The translations under genes were made by a program, and so were the position numbers. The notes beneath the pieces were generated by a model. That model was not told the origin of the DNA, ran no database searches, and was given only the letters and a program-made list of their open reading frames with translations. A stretch of 64,000 bases of DNA from Thalassovita mangrovi (GTDB taxonomy: Bacteria; Pseudomonadota; Alphaproteobacteria; Rhodobacterales; Rhodobacteraceae), in contig NZ_WWEN01000009.1 in NCBI RefSeq assembly GCF_009857745.1, positions 123,338-187,337 of the forward strand. The letters are read 5' to 3'. Below are positions 52,667-60,615 of the stretch, in pieces. Every line of letters starts with the position of its first letter. Positions within the stretch are counted from its first letter, which is position 1.

Positions 52667-53287
52667 TTACTCTTCGGCTGCCGCTTCTTCCCCGGCTTCG
52701 TCTTCCGCCGAACGCAGCCCCGACGGGGCCGAGATGTTGGCGATCACGAAGTCGCGGTCGATGGTCGGCTTGGCGCCTTCCGGCAGGGTCACGTCGCTGA
52801 TGTGCAGAACGTCGCCGATATTGACATTGGCCAGATCGATTTCGATCTTTTCGGGGATGTCGCCGGCCAGAACGTTCAGTTCCACTTCCGGACGGACAAC
52901 GGTCAGAACGCCGCCCTTCTTGATGCCCGGGCAGGTTTCCTGGTTCAGGAAATCGACGTGGATGAACAGGTTGATGCGGCTGGTGCGGCGCAGGCGCATG
53001 AAATCGACATGGGTCGGCAGGTCCTTGACCACGTCGCGTTGAACATCGCGGCAGATCACCCGCACGTCGTCGTGACCGTCAACCTTCAGGTTGAACAGGG
53101 TCGACTTGAAGCGGCCGGCTTTCAGGCGCTTCAGCAGATCGTTGAACGGGATGTTGAGCGACAGCGGTTCGGCGTCACCACCGAAAACCACACCGGGTAC
53201 TTTGCCTTCGCGACGTGCCTGACGAGCGGCGCCCTTGCCTGTCCCCGTCCGGACCTCGGCGTGAAGATCAGGAATTTCTCCAGCCAT
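52667..53287 (-). CDS. rplY: 50S ribosomal protein L25 (Ctc form)
   Basis: A 206-residue long L25/TL5/Ctc protein: an N-terminal L25 5S-rRNA-binding domain ([29 protein letters not shown]) and a C-terminal Ctc domain (about 100-185, [18 protein letters not shown] and [19 protein letters not shown]). It binds 5S rRNA in the central protuberance. The ATG at 53287 has GGAG seven bases upstream. The acidic tail [13 protein letters not shown] is typical of alphaproteobacteria. Confidence 0.95.
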   Translation of the reverse strand: MAGEIPDLHAEVRTGTGKGAARQARREGKVPGVVFGGDAEPLSLNIPFNDLLKRLKAGRFKSTLFNLKVDGHDDVRVICRDVQRDVVKDLPTHVDFMRLRRTSRINLFIHVDFLNQETCPGIKKGGVLTVVRPEVELNVLAGDIPEKIEIDLANVNIGDVLHISDVTLPEGAKPTIDRDFVIANISAPSGLRSAEDEAGEEAAAEE

Positions 53288-53416
53288 CTGAATTCTCCAT
53301 ATGTTAGATGCGCGGGTATCCTCCAAGGCTGTATACCCGCATGAAGCCGCGCGTATAGACGACTCGCGCCCGATTGGAAAGGCTTTATTTCGTGGGCGCG
53401 GGGCCGCGTCGCCCGC

Positions 53417-54046
53417 TCAGCCGTCCACCGACCCCCGCAAATGCCCACCCGCCGTGACGATCCGGTCGTAAAGCGCGAATTCCTCCGCCCGTGCCTGGCG
53501 CAGCGCAGCCTCCATTTCCGCACTCAGCGGCGCGTCGATCTGCGGCGACACGTTCTTCGGCCTGGTCTCGAAATCCTTGCCCAGCCTTTCGGTCAGGAAC
53601 TGCCGCAGCAGGAGCGGGCGTTCATAGGCGAACAGGTGATCGACCCGAACCGCCCCGTCGTCGGAGGACAGGAAGGTCAGCTGCGATCCGATCTTGGCAA
53701 ATTCCGGCGGCTTCGGCGCAATCACAGCCGCGACGAAATCGTCGAAGCTCATGCCCCCCAGCACGCCCTTTTCCTTGCGCGGCGTCGGGCGCGACCGGTA
53801 CCGGTACCAGCTGCGGATCTGCTCGACCGGTTCGCGCATCACCGCCACCCGCTCGGGCTCAATCCCATAGGCGTCTTTCAGGAAGGGGCCGAAATGACGC
53901 TCGTATTTGCGCAGCGCCATGTGCTTGTAGGCGGGCTTGCCGGCAAAGCTGATCGTGGCCTGCCCCTTCAGCGCCATGTGATAGGCGGTGGACCCGGTTT
54001 TCGGCACCGCGAACAGGACCAGATTGGCATCGACGAAAACCAGCAT
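53417..54046 (-). CDS. Sulfotransferase-family protein
   Basis: A 209-residue protein with the PAPS 5'-phosphosulfate loop VLFAVPKTGSTAYHMALKG and the 3'-phosphate segment RVAVMREPVEQIRSWYRYRS. These are the two defining motifs of sulfotransferases of the Sulfotransfer_2 type. The acceptor is unknown and could be a polysaccharide, lipid or protein tyrosine. It is cytoplasmic, alone on the minus strand, upstream of rplY. A dispersed intergenic repeat lies upstream of it. Confidence 0.8.
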   Translation of the reverse strand: MLVFVDANLVLFAVPKTGSTAYHMALKGQATISFAGKPAYKHMALRKYERHFGPFLKDAYGIEPERVAVMREPVEQIRSWYRYRSRPTPRKEKGVLGGMSFDDFVAAVIAPKPPEFAKIGSQLTFLSSDDGAVRVDHLFAYERPLLLRQFLTERLGKDFETRPKNVSPQIDAPLSAEMEAALRQARAEEFALYDRIVTAGGHLRGSVDG

Positions 54047-54110
54047 GGGGCACCCTTTGAGACTTCCGCGCCAACCTGCCCCAAGCCGCGGCCCCTGTCA
54101 AAACCCCAGC

Positions 54111-54134
54111 TCTTCTTCTGTTTGAAAATATCCT
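54111..54134. repeat. Dispersed intergenic repeat, single copy
   Basis: TCTTCTTCTGTTTGAAAATA with TCCT, the reverse-orientation AAGAAGAAG/GAGTATTT unit, between the sulfotransferase start and the lactate dehydrogenase stop. A GGCAGACAGCCCCCC-type hairpin is next to it. Confidence 0.55.
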
Positions 54135-54189
54135 CGGGGGGAGGCCCGCCAGGGCCGGGGGGCAGACAGCCCCCCTCCGCCCTCCCGGC

Positions 54190-55353
54190 TTACTGCCAGC
54201 GGCCGCCGAAATCTTCCGGCACCAGCAGCACCGACCGGTCCAGTTCGTCGATCCGCCGCCGCCCGCAGAGCGCCATCGAGATGTCGAGCTCCTTGTGCAG
54301 CACGTTCAGCGCCGTGGTGACGCCCTGTTCGCCCATCGCGCCCAGCCCATAGACGAAGGCGCGGCCGATGAAGGTGCCCTTGGCGCCCATCGCGACCGCC
54401 TTCAGGATGTCCTGGCCCGACCGGATGCCGCTGTCGAGATGCACCTCGACCTGATCGCCCACCGCGTCGAGGATCGAGGGCAGCGCCTTGATCGAACTGA
54501 TCGCACCGTCCAGCTGCCGTCCGCCATGGTTCGACACGATGATGGCGTCGGCGCCCACCTGCAGCGCCATTTTCGCGTCCTCGGCGTCCAGGATCCCCTT
54601 CAGGATCACCGGCCCGCCCCATTCTTCCTTGATCTTGGCGATCTTGCCCCAGTCGAGCGTCGGGTCGAACTGCTCGGCGGTCCAGGCGCCCAGGTTGGCG
54701 GCATCCGACACGCCTTCGACATGGCCGACGATATTGCCGAAATGACGCCGCTTGGCGCCCAGCATGCCCAGGCCCCACCGCCACTTGGTCGCGAGGTTGG
54801 CGACGGTCGACGGGGTCAGCTTCGGCGGCGCCGACAGGCCGTTCTTCAGGTCCTTGTGGCGCTGGCCCAGGATCTGCAGGTCCAGCGTGATCACCAGCGC
54901 CGAACACTTGGCATCCTTGGCGCGCTGGATCAGGCGCGACACGAAATCGGTGTCCTTCATGGTGTACAGCTGGAACCAGAAGGGTTTCGTGGTGGCCTCG
55001 GCCACGTCCTCGATCGAATTGATCGACATGGTCGACAGGGTGAAGGGCACGCCGAATTTCTCCGCCGCGCGCGCCGCCTTGATCTCGCCATCGGCGCATT
55101 GCATGCCGGTCAGCCCCACCGGCGCAAGCGCCACCGGCATCGCCACGTCCTGGCCGATCATCTGGGTCGCGGTAGACCGCCCCGACATGTCCACCGCCAC
55201 CCGCTGGCGCAGCCGGATCTGGTCGAAATCCGACACGTTCTCGCGGAAGGTCTGTTCGGTCCAGCTGCCGCTTTCGGCATAGTCGTAGAACATCCGCGGC
55301 GCGCGGCGCTTGTAAATGCGCTTGAGGTCTTCAATGCAGGTGATGACAGGCAT
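54190..55353 (-). CDS. lldD: FMN-dependent L-lactate dehydrogenase
   Basis: A 387-residue alpha-hydroxy-acid dehydrogenase: KRRAPRMFYDYAESGSWTEQ at the N-terminus, VALAPVGLTGMQ, the catalytic His-Arg region VSNHGGRQLDGA, and the flavin-phosphate loop DSGIRSGQDILKAVAMGAKG. It oxidises L-lactate or a related 2-hydroxy acid to the keto acid, passing electrons to the respiratory chain. Glycolate oxidase and mandelate dehydrogenase are close relatives, so the substrate is not fixed. It is divergent from the MaoC-like gene. Confidence 0.88.
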   Translation of the reverse strand: MPVITCIEDLKRIYKRRAPRMFYDYAESGSWTEQTFRENVSDFDQIRLRQRVAVDMSGRSTATQMIGQDVAMPVALAPVGLTGMQCADGEIKAARAAEKFGVPFTLSTMSINSIEDVAEATTKPFWFQLYTMKDTDFVSRLIQRAKDAKCSALVITLDLQILGQRHKDLKNGLSAPPKLTPSTVANLATKWRWGLGMLGAKRRHFGNIVGHVEGVSDAANLGAWTAEQFDPTLDWGKIAKIKEEWGGPVILKGILDAEDAKMALQVGADAIIVSNHGGRQLDGAISSIKALPSILDAVGDQVEVHLDSGIRSGQDILKAVAMGAKGTFIGRAFVYGLGAMGEQGVTTALNVLHKELDISMALCGRRRIDELDRSVLLVPEDFGGRWQ

Positions 55354-55480
55354 AATCGTGCTCTTTCTGCGGTATTGGTTAGGTTTTCTTACCGATGACG
55401 GGAAAACAGGGCAATGGCAAATCCATTGCCATCCGGCGCCAGATGCACGACCCTGTCAACCGCAGCAGCAAGGAGACCCC

Positions 55481-55921
55481 ATGTATTTCGACGATCTTCC
55501 CGTTGGCTTCACCTTCGAAACCGGTTCGCGGCAAATCCCGCTGGACGAGATGGTCGGTTTCGCCCGGCAATACGACCCGCAGCCGTTCCATATCGACGAA
55601 GAGGCGGCAAAGGATACCCCCTATGGCGGGCTGATCGGCAGCGGTTTCCAGACCCTGATCGTGGGCTTTTTGCTGACGCTGGAGGCCGATATCTGGAACG
55701 AGGCCTCGCTCGGATCGCCGGGGATCGAGGAACTGCGCTGGCTGAAACCGGTGCGCCCGGGCGATACGCTTGAGGTCAAGGCCGAGGTGATCGGCTCCAC
55801 CCCGTCGCGATCGCGCCCCGATCGCGGCCGGACCGAGATTCGCTACGACACCTATAACCAGGACGGCGACAAGGTGATGACCTATCGCACCACCCATATC
55901 CTGCGCCGCAGGGCGGGCTGA
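55481..55921 (+). CDS. MaoC-like hot-dog dehydratase
   Basis: A 146-residue hot-dog-fold protein of the MaoC family. The motif FARQYDPQPFHIDEEAAKDT contains the catalytic Asp and His of R-hydratases (DPxxxH), and PYGGLIGSGFQTLI follows. It probably hydrates an enoyl-CoA. The ATG at 55481 comes after AAGGAGA. The ZIP-transporter gene begins 19 bases after its stop. Confidence 0.88.
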   Translation: MYFDDLPVGFTFETGSRQIPLDEMVGFARQYDPQPFHIDEEAAKDTPYGGLIGSGFQTLIVGFLLTLEADIWNEASLGSPGIEELRWLKPVRPGDTLEVKAEVIGSTPSRSRPDRGRTEIRYDTYNQDGDKVMTYRTTHILRRRAG

Positions 55922-55940
55922 CAGGCAAGGGCGGGCCGCG

Positions 55941-56717
55941 ATGGACAACATCATCCTGATCGGCTCTCTCGCCAGCCTGGTGGCGGGGTTGGCCACCGGG
56001 GTCGGCGCGCTGCCGGTGCTGTTCGGGCGGCGCCCGTCGCAGCGGTCTAACGACACCATGCTGGGCTTTGCCGCCGGCGTGATGCTGTCGGCCTCGTTCT
56101 TCTCGCTGATCCTGCCGGGGATCGGATACGGCACCGACATCTACGGATCGGTACCGATCGCGGCGCTGCTGGCAGGGGTAGGTATCGCGCTCGGTGCCTG
56201 GCTGGTGGCCTGGCTCAACCGGGTGCTGCCGCACGAACATTTCATCCTCGGCCTAGAGGGCGCCGATCCCGGTGCGCTGCCCAAGGTGTGGCTGTTCGTG
56301 ATCGCGATCACCATTCACAATGTCCCCGAAGGCATGGCGGTGGGCATCGGCTTCGGCGGCGGCGACATGGCCAACGGGCTGACGCTCGCCACCGGCATCG
56401 GGTTGCAGAACGCGCCCGAGGGGCTAGCGGTGGCGGTGGCGCTGCTGGGGCAGGGCTATGGCCGTGGCCGCGCCTTCTGGATCGCGCTGCTGACCGGGCT
56501 GGTCGAACCGGTGGGCGGGGTGATCGGGGTCACCTTGGTGCACGCTTCCGCCTATGTCCTACCGCTGGGGCTGGCCTTCGCGGCGGGGGCGATGATCTAT
56601 ATCATCAGCCATGAAATCATCCCCGAAACCCACCGCAACGGCCACCAGGACGAGGCGACGACAGGACTTCTGGCCGGGCTGATCCTGATGATGCTGCTCG
56701 ACGTGATCTTGGGGTGA
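55941..56717 (+). CDS. ZIP family metal transporter
   Basis: A 258-residue membrane protein with about eight helices. Helix IV carries the metal motif AITIHNVPEGMAVGIGFGGG and helix V the GLQNAPEGLAVAVALLG motif, the His, Asn, Pro-Glu-Gly signature of ZIP proteins (ZupT/GufA-type). There is no long His-rich loop. It imports divalent metal ions such as zinc, or iron and manganese, into the cytoplasm. It is the second gene after the MaoC-like gene. Confidence 0.9.
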   Translation: MDNIILIGSLASLVAGLATGVGALPVLFGRRPSQRSNDTMLGFAAGVMLSASFFSLILPGIGYGTDIYGSVPIAALLAGVGIALGAWLVAWLNRVLPHEHFILGLEGADPGALPKVWLFVIAITIHNVPEGMAVGIGFGGGDMANGLTLATGIGLQNAPEGLAVAVALLGQGYGRGRAFWIALLTGLVEPVGGVIGVTLVHASAYVLPLGLAFAAGAMIYIISHEIIPETHRNGHQDEATTGLLAGLILMMLLDVILG

Positions 56718-56805
56718 GCGCGACCAGATTGTGCGCGCTTGCAGCGCGCGCTTGATATCTCACGAATTTGCCTGCGCCAAATTCGCTCGGGTCTTTGCCT
56801 CCGGC

Positions 56806-56855
56806 GGGAGTATTTGTGCCAAGAAGAAACAGCTTCTTCTGTTCACAAATATCCC
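56806..56855. repeat. Dispersed intergenic repeat, inverted pair forming a hairpin
   Basis: GGGAGTATTTGTGCCAAGAA with GAAA (56806-56829) is followed by its inverted copy AGAAG-reverse TTCTTCTGTTCACAAATATC with CC (56834-56855). They pair as AGTATTTGTG with CACAAATAt and AGAAGAA with TTCTTCT, with two short mismatches. It sits between the convergent ZIP and trpA genes. Confidence 0.7.
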
Positions 56856-56930
56856 GGGGGAGTCGCCGCTTGCGGCGGCGGGGGCAGAGCCCCCTGCCTG
56901 TGCGCTTAGCACAGGCGCACGCCCGAAAAA

Positions 56931-57722
56931 TCAGGCGCGGTGGGCGCCGTCGGACAGCGTCTTGACGAAGGCGGCGACCTCTTCGGCCGATTTGCCCGCG
57001 GCGATTTCCTTGACGATGGCCGATCCCACCACGCAGCCGTCTGCGGTGCTTGCGATGGTTTCGGCGGCCTCGGGCGTGTTGATGCCGAAGCCCACGATCA
57101 CCGGCAGGTCGGTCTTGGCCTTGATCCGCGCCACTTCCGGGCCGACATCGGTGGCCTGCGCCTCGGCCGAGCCGGTGATGCCGGTGATCGACACGTAGTA
57201 GACGAAACCGGACGTGTTCTGCAGCACCTTGGGCAGGCGCTTGTCGTCGGTGGTGGGGGTGGCGAGCCGGATGAAGTTCAGCCCCGCCGCCTGCGCCGGA
57301 ATGCACAGCTCGTCGTCTTCCTCGGGCGGCAGATCGACCACGATCAGCCCGTCGATCCCGGCCGCTTTCGCATCGGCCAGGAATTTGTCGACGCCGCGGT
57401 TATAGATCGGGTTGTAATAGCCCATCATCACGATCGGCGTGGTATCGTCCGCCTTGCGGAACTCGGTCGCCATGTCGAGCGTTTTCTGCAGCGTCTGGCC
57501 CGCTTCCAGCGCGCGCTGGCCGGCCAGCTGGATCGTCGGGCCGTCCGCCATCGGATCGGTGAAGGGCTGGCCCAGCTCGATCACGTCGACGCCGGCGGCG
57601 GGCAGCGCCTTCATGATCTCCAGCGATTTGTCGTAATCGGGGTCGCCCGCCATCATATAGGCCACGAAGGCTTTCTTGTTCTCGGCCTTCAATGCGGCGA
57701 ATTTGGCGTCGATGCGGGTCAT
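56931..57722 (-). CDS. trpA: Tryptophan synthase alpha chain
   Basis: A 263-residue TIM-barrel lyase: [20 protein letters not shown] contains the catalytic Glu and Asp, then [33 protein letters not shown] and [16 protein letters not shown]. It cleaves indoleglycerol phosphate and channels indole to TrpB. The ATG at 57722 has AAGGG eight bases upstream. It is separate from trpB (47261), on the opposite strand. Confidence 0.95.
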   Translation of the reverse strand: MTRIDAKFAALKAENKKAFVAYMMAGDPDYDKSLEIMKALPAAGVDVIELGQPFTDPMADGPTIQLAGQRALEAGQTLQKTLDMATEFRKADDTTPIVMMGYYNPIYNRGVDKFLADAKAAGIDGLIVVDLPPEEDDELCIPAQAAGLNFIRLATPTTDDKRLPKVLQNTSGFVYYVSITGITGSAEAQATDVGPEVARIKAKTDLPVIVGFGINTPEAAETIASTADGCVVGSAIVKEIAAGKSAEEVAAFVKTLSDGAHRA

Positions 57723-57789
57723 GCGGGCATCCCTTGTTGAATTGCTCAGAAGGGATGTGCCCGTTTCGGGCGGGAAAATCAATGCCGCC

Positions 57790-58194
57790 TTATCCCGGCA
57801 TGACGATGATCATCCAATGGGTGCCGAAGCGGTCCGTCACCATGCCGAAAGCGGGGGCGAAGAAGGAGGGGGCGAAGGGCATCGTGACCTCGCCGTCCTC
57901 GGCCAGCCGGTCGAACAGGGCCTGTCCGGTGTCGGCATCGGGCGCGGTATGGGTGATCGCAACCGAGGCCTGTGGCTGATACGGTGTCCCGGGCGGAACG
58001 TCCGATCCCATCAGGACATGGCCGTCCGCGCTGAACTGGGCATGCATCACCCGGTCGCTTGAGGGCAGGCCGGTTTCCCCGGACGCGTCGCTGAAGCGCA
58101 TGATCTGCAGGTCCCCGGCGCCGAACAGGTCGGCATAGAAGCTCATCGCCTCGGCGCAGCTGCCGTCGAAATACAAATGCGGTGTGAATGTCAT
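57790..58194 (-). CDS. VOC superfamily protein, PhnB-like
   Basis: A 134-residue glyoxalase/bleomycin-resistance-fold protein: [20 protein letters not shown] at the N-terminus, [12 protein letters not shown] in the middle, and [14 protein letters not shown] at the C-terminus. PhnB-like proteins of this type (3-demethylubiquinone-9 methyltransferase-like fold) have no established reaction here. GGAGGGGAC precedes ATG 58194. It is upstream of trpA on the same strand with a 67-base gap. Confidence 0.85.
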   Translation of the reverse strand: MTFTPHLYFDGSCAEAMSFYADLFGAGDLQIMRFSDASGETGLPSSDRVMHAQFSADGHVLMGSDVPPGTPYQPQASVAITHTAPDADTGQALFDRLAEDGEVTMPFAPSFFAPAFGMVTDRFGTHWMIIVMPG

Positions 58195-58287
58195 TTTGTC
58201 CCCTCCGATACCCAAAGCTAACACGTGGCTTGCGTCCTACACAGTCCTTGCCTAGAAGCGGCACGGTAATGTCACAGGAGGCCGGTC

Positions 58288-59385
58288 ATGGGCTTTAAGA
58301 TGGGAATCGTGGGTCTGCCCAATGTCGGCAAGTCGACCCTGTTCAACGCGCTGACGAAAACCGCCGCCGCGCAGGCCGCGAATTTCCCCTTCTGCACCAT
58401 CGAACCCAATGTGGGCGAAGTGAACGTGCCCGATGCACGGCTCGATACGCTGGCCGAAATCGCCGGGTCCAAGGCGATCCTGCCGGCGCGGATGACCTTC
58501 GTCGATATCGCGGGCCTGGTGAAGGGCGCGTCGAAGGGCGAAGGCCTGGGCAACCAGTTCCTGGCCAATATCCGCGAAGTCGATGCCATCGCCCATGTGC
58601 TGCGCTGTTTCGAAGACGGCGACGTGACCCATGTGGAAGGCCGGGTCGATCCGGTGGCCGATGCCGACACGATCGAGACCGAACTGATGCTGGCCGACCT
58701 GGAAAGCATCGAGAAGCGCCGCGCCAACCTGGTGCGCAAGCTCAAGGGCAATGACAAGGAAGCCCAGCAGCAGGACCGGTTGCTGGCCGCCGCGCAGGAA
58801 GCGCTGGAAAGCGGCAAGCCCGCCCGCGTGGTCGAGGTGGACGAGGAAGACGCCAAGGCCTGGAAGATGCTGCAGCTGCTGACCACCAAGCCGGTGCTTT
58901 ACGTCTGCAACGTGTCGGAAGAAGAGGCCGCCAGCGGCAACGCCCATTCCGAAGCGGTGGCGAAAATGGCGGCAGCCGAGGGCAATTCCCACGTCATCAT
59001 CTCGGCCAAGATCGAGGAAGAGATCAGCCAGCTCGACGACGAGGAAGCGGAAATGTTCCTCGGCGAAATGGGGCTGGAAGAAGCGGGGCTCGACCGGCTG
59101 ATCCGCGCCGGCTACGAATTGCTGCACCTGGAAACCTATTTCACCGTCGGCCCGAAAGAGGCCCGCGCCTGGACCATCAAGCAGGGCACCGCGGCACCGC
59201 AGGCGGCGGGCGTGATCCATGGCGATTTCGAAAAGGGCTTCATCCGCGCCGAAACCATCGCCTTCGACGATTTTGTCGCCTGCAAGGGCGAACAGGGCGC
59301 CAAGGAAGCGGGCAAGATGCGCGCCGAGGGCAAGGCATACGTGGTGAAGGACGGTGACGTCCTGCACTTCCTGTTCAACACCTGA
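58288..59385 (+). CDS. ychF: Redox-regulated ATPase YchF
   Basis: A 365-residue Obg-family P-loop protein: Walker [16 protein letters not shown], switch region [20 protein letters not shown], and the altered G4 motif YVCNVSEEE, which makes it prefer ATP. A coiled-coil domain (about 130-195) and a C-terminal TGS domain (about 280-362) are present. It binds ribosomes and is linked to stress responses. An exact 18-bp tandem duplication spans its stop codon. Confidence 0.96.
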   Translation: MGFKMGIVGLPNVGKSTLFNALTKTAAAQAANFPFCTIEPNVGEVNVPDARLDTLAEIAGSKAILPARMTFVDIAGLVKGASKGEGLGNQFLANIREVDAIAHVLRCFEDGDVTHVEGRVDPVADADTIETELMLADLESIEKRRANLVRKLKGNDKEAQQQDRLLAAAQEALESGKPARVVEVDEEDAKAWKMLQLLTTKPVLYVCNVSEEEAASGNAHSEAVAKMAAAEGNSHVIISAKIEEEISQLDDEEAEMFLGEMGLEEAGLDRLIRAGYELLHLETYFTVGPKEARAWTIKQGTAAPQAAGVIHGDFEKGFIRAETIAFDDFVACKGEQGAKEAGKMRAEGKAYVVKDGDVLHFLFNT

Positions 59386-59408
59386 GCCGCGTTCAACACC
59401 TGAGCCGC
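59373..59408. repeat. 18-bp tandem duplication across the ychF stop
   Basis: GTTCAACACCTGAGCCGC occurs twice without gap (59373-59390 and 59391-59408). The unit is six codons long, so the second copy repeats the last residues and the stop in frame after the real stop. It is probably a recent slippage event. Confidence 0.8.
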
Positions 59409-59610
59409 GCGATGCCCGTGTCGGGTGGGTTTGCTCCGAAAGGGCGATTTAGCTGCAGGGCTTGCGATCTGGGCGCGTGAAGCGTGGTTCGCTTGCGCAT
59501 TTCTTGTGCGACTTTGAAGGCGCAAAGCCGGGAAAAGGGCCTCGCTTGTGCCCTTTCAGGCCTATCTGTGCTATTGATTTTCCGTGTTAATAATTTGTTT
59601 ATTTTTGCTC
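59409..59610. other. Gap between ychF and the small secreted protein gene
   Basis: About 270 bases separate the ychF stop from the gene at 59658. Apart from the tandem duplication and a terminator at 59611-59637, no gene or clear signal is seen. The stretch around 59570-59605 is A/T-rich (TTAATAATTTGTTTATTTTT), a possible promoter region for the next gene or T-rich transcript end. Confidence 0.4.
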
Positions 59611-59637
59611 AGCCCGGACGTCCCGGGCTTTTTTTAT
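59611..59637 (+). terminator. Intrinsic terminator-type hairpin
   Basis: AGCCCGG (59611-59617) pairs with CCGGGCT (59623-59629), followed by eight T. It lies only 20 bases before the start of the YjbE-like gene, so it may act in that gene's leader rather than only ending upstream transcription. Confidence 0.8.
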
Positions 59638-59657
59638 TGAAGATATGGAGGATCATC

Positions 59658-59864
59658 ATGAAGAAATTCGCTCTCGCCACTACGATTGCCCTGTCGGCGA
59701 CGGCAGCGGTTCCCGCATTTGCCGAAGAGGCGCAATCGGACGATCCTTTCCTGGCGACGCAGGGGATGGCGACCGGTTCGCTTTCCGGTGCCGGTTTGGC
59801 GGCTGTCCTTGTTGCCGCGGCGGCGGTCATTGCGGTTGCCGCCTCGGGGGGCACGACTGAGTAA
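59658..59864 (+). CDS. Small exported YjbE/GfcA-like protein
   Basis: A 68-residue protein with a signal peptide (KKFALATTIALSATAAVPAFA, cleavage before EE) and a short mature part ending in a hydrophobic Ala/Val stretch and GGTTE. The layout resembles the small YjbE/GfcA proteins that accompany the YjbF-YjbH set in exopolysaccharide loci. The YjbF and YjbH genes lie just downstream on the opposite strand, convergent with it. GGAGGATC precedes the ATG. Similarity over such a short low-complexity protein is weak. Confidence 0.55.
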   Translation: MKKFALATTIALSATAAVPAFAEEAQSDDPFLATQGMATGSLSGAGLAAVLVAAAAVIAVAASGGTTE

Positions 59865-59946
59865 TTTGTGCGCGGGGGGGCTGGACGGACCAGACCCGCA
59901 ACGCGACGCTACTTCCTTGGTCGGGTAAGGACCAAAAGCACCGCGC

Positions 59947-60615
59947 TCAGCGGCGCAGCACCTGGATCGTGGCCATCTCAACCGTCGGGTTGAGCCATTG
60001 GCGCGAGCTCAGCACCGTGCCGGAGCCGTCGACCTTATAGGTGTTGGTGAAGCTCAGCCCTTCGCCCTGGCAGCTTTCGGTCATCACCCGGGTCTGGGCA
60101 GATACCTCGCCCATGGCGACTTTCTCGCTGCCGCCGACGCTCATCTGGCAGTCGAAGCTCAGCGCGACGATCTGTTCCTCGCCGTCGAGATAGCGCATCA
60201 CGCGCCGGGTCTGGCCGGGCTGGCGGGCCGACAGCAGCCGCAGCGTGGCGTCGATATCCGACGACATCATGTCGTTGCTCAGCCCGCGGGTCGCGGTGAC
60301 CACTCCCTGGCGCAGGGTCATGGTCTGGCGGGACGGGGTGACATAGGTGCGATAGGCGCCGTTGCGTTCGATTTCCACGATCGGCGACTGCGCCTTGGTC
60401 TTTTCCAGCACCACCAGCATCAGCGGGGCAGGGGTCGTCTGCAACGCGGCCGCGACATTCACCTGCTGCGGCGCCTCTTTCTTGCTGCCGGAAAAGGTGG
60501 TGCGCATGACGTCCTTGACGTCGACGATCCCGGGGGCGTTGCCGCAACCGGCCAGAAGGGCGAGCGCAGCCACGCCCAGCAGGGCAGGGCGTTTCAGAGC
60601 GGTTTTCATCGTCAT
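59947..60615 (-). CDS. YjbF/GfcB-family lipoprotein
   Basis: A 222-residue lipoprotein with signal peptide and lipobox LALLAGCGNAPG. The mature part has VVLEKTKAQSPIVEIERNGA, YVTPSRQTMTLRQGVVTATR and WLNPTVEMATIQVLRR, the YjbF/GfcB pattern. In E. coli the homologs belong to exopolysaccharide-related yjbEFGH and to the group 4 capsule locus. The start at 60615 overlaps the YjbH stop by four bases, so the two are co-translated. A YjbG homolog is missing here. Confidence 0.85.
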   Translation of the reverse strand: MTMKTALKRPALLGVAALALLAGCGNAPGIVDVKDVMRTTFSGSKKEAPQQVNVAAALQTTPAPLMLVVLEKTKAQSPIVEIERNGAYRTYVTPSRQTMTLRQGVVTATRGLSNDMMSSDIDATLRLLSARQPGQTRRVMRYLDGEEQIVALSFDCQMSVGGSEKVAMGEVSAQTRVMTESCQGEGLSFTNTYKVDGSGTVLSSRQWLNPTVEMATIQVLRR

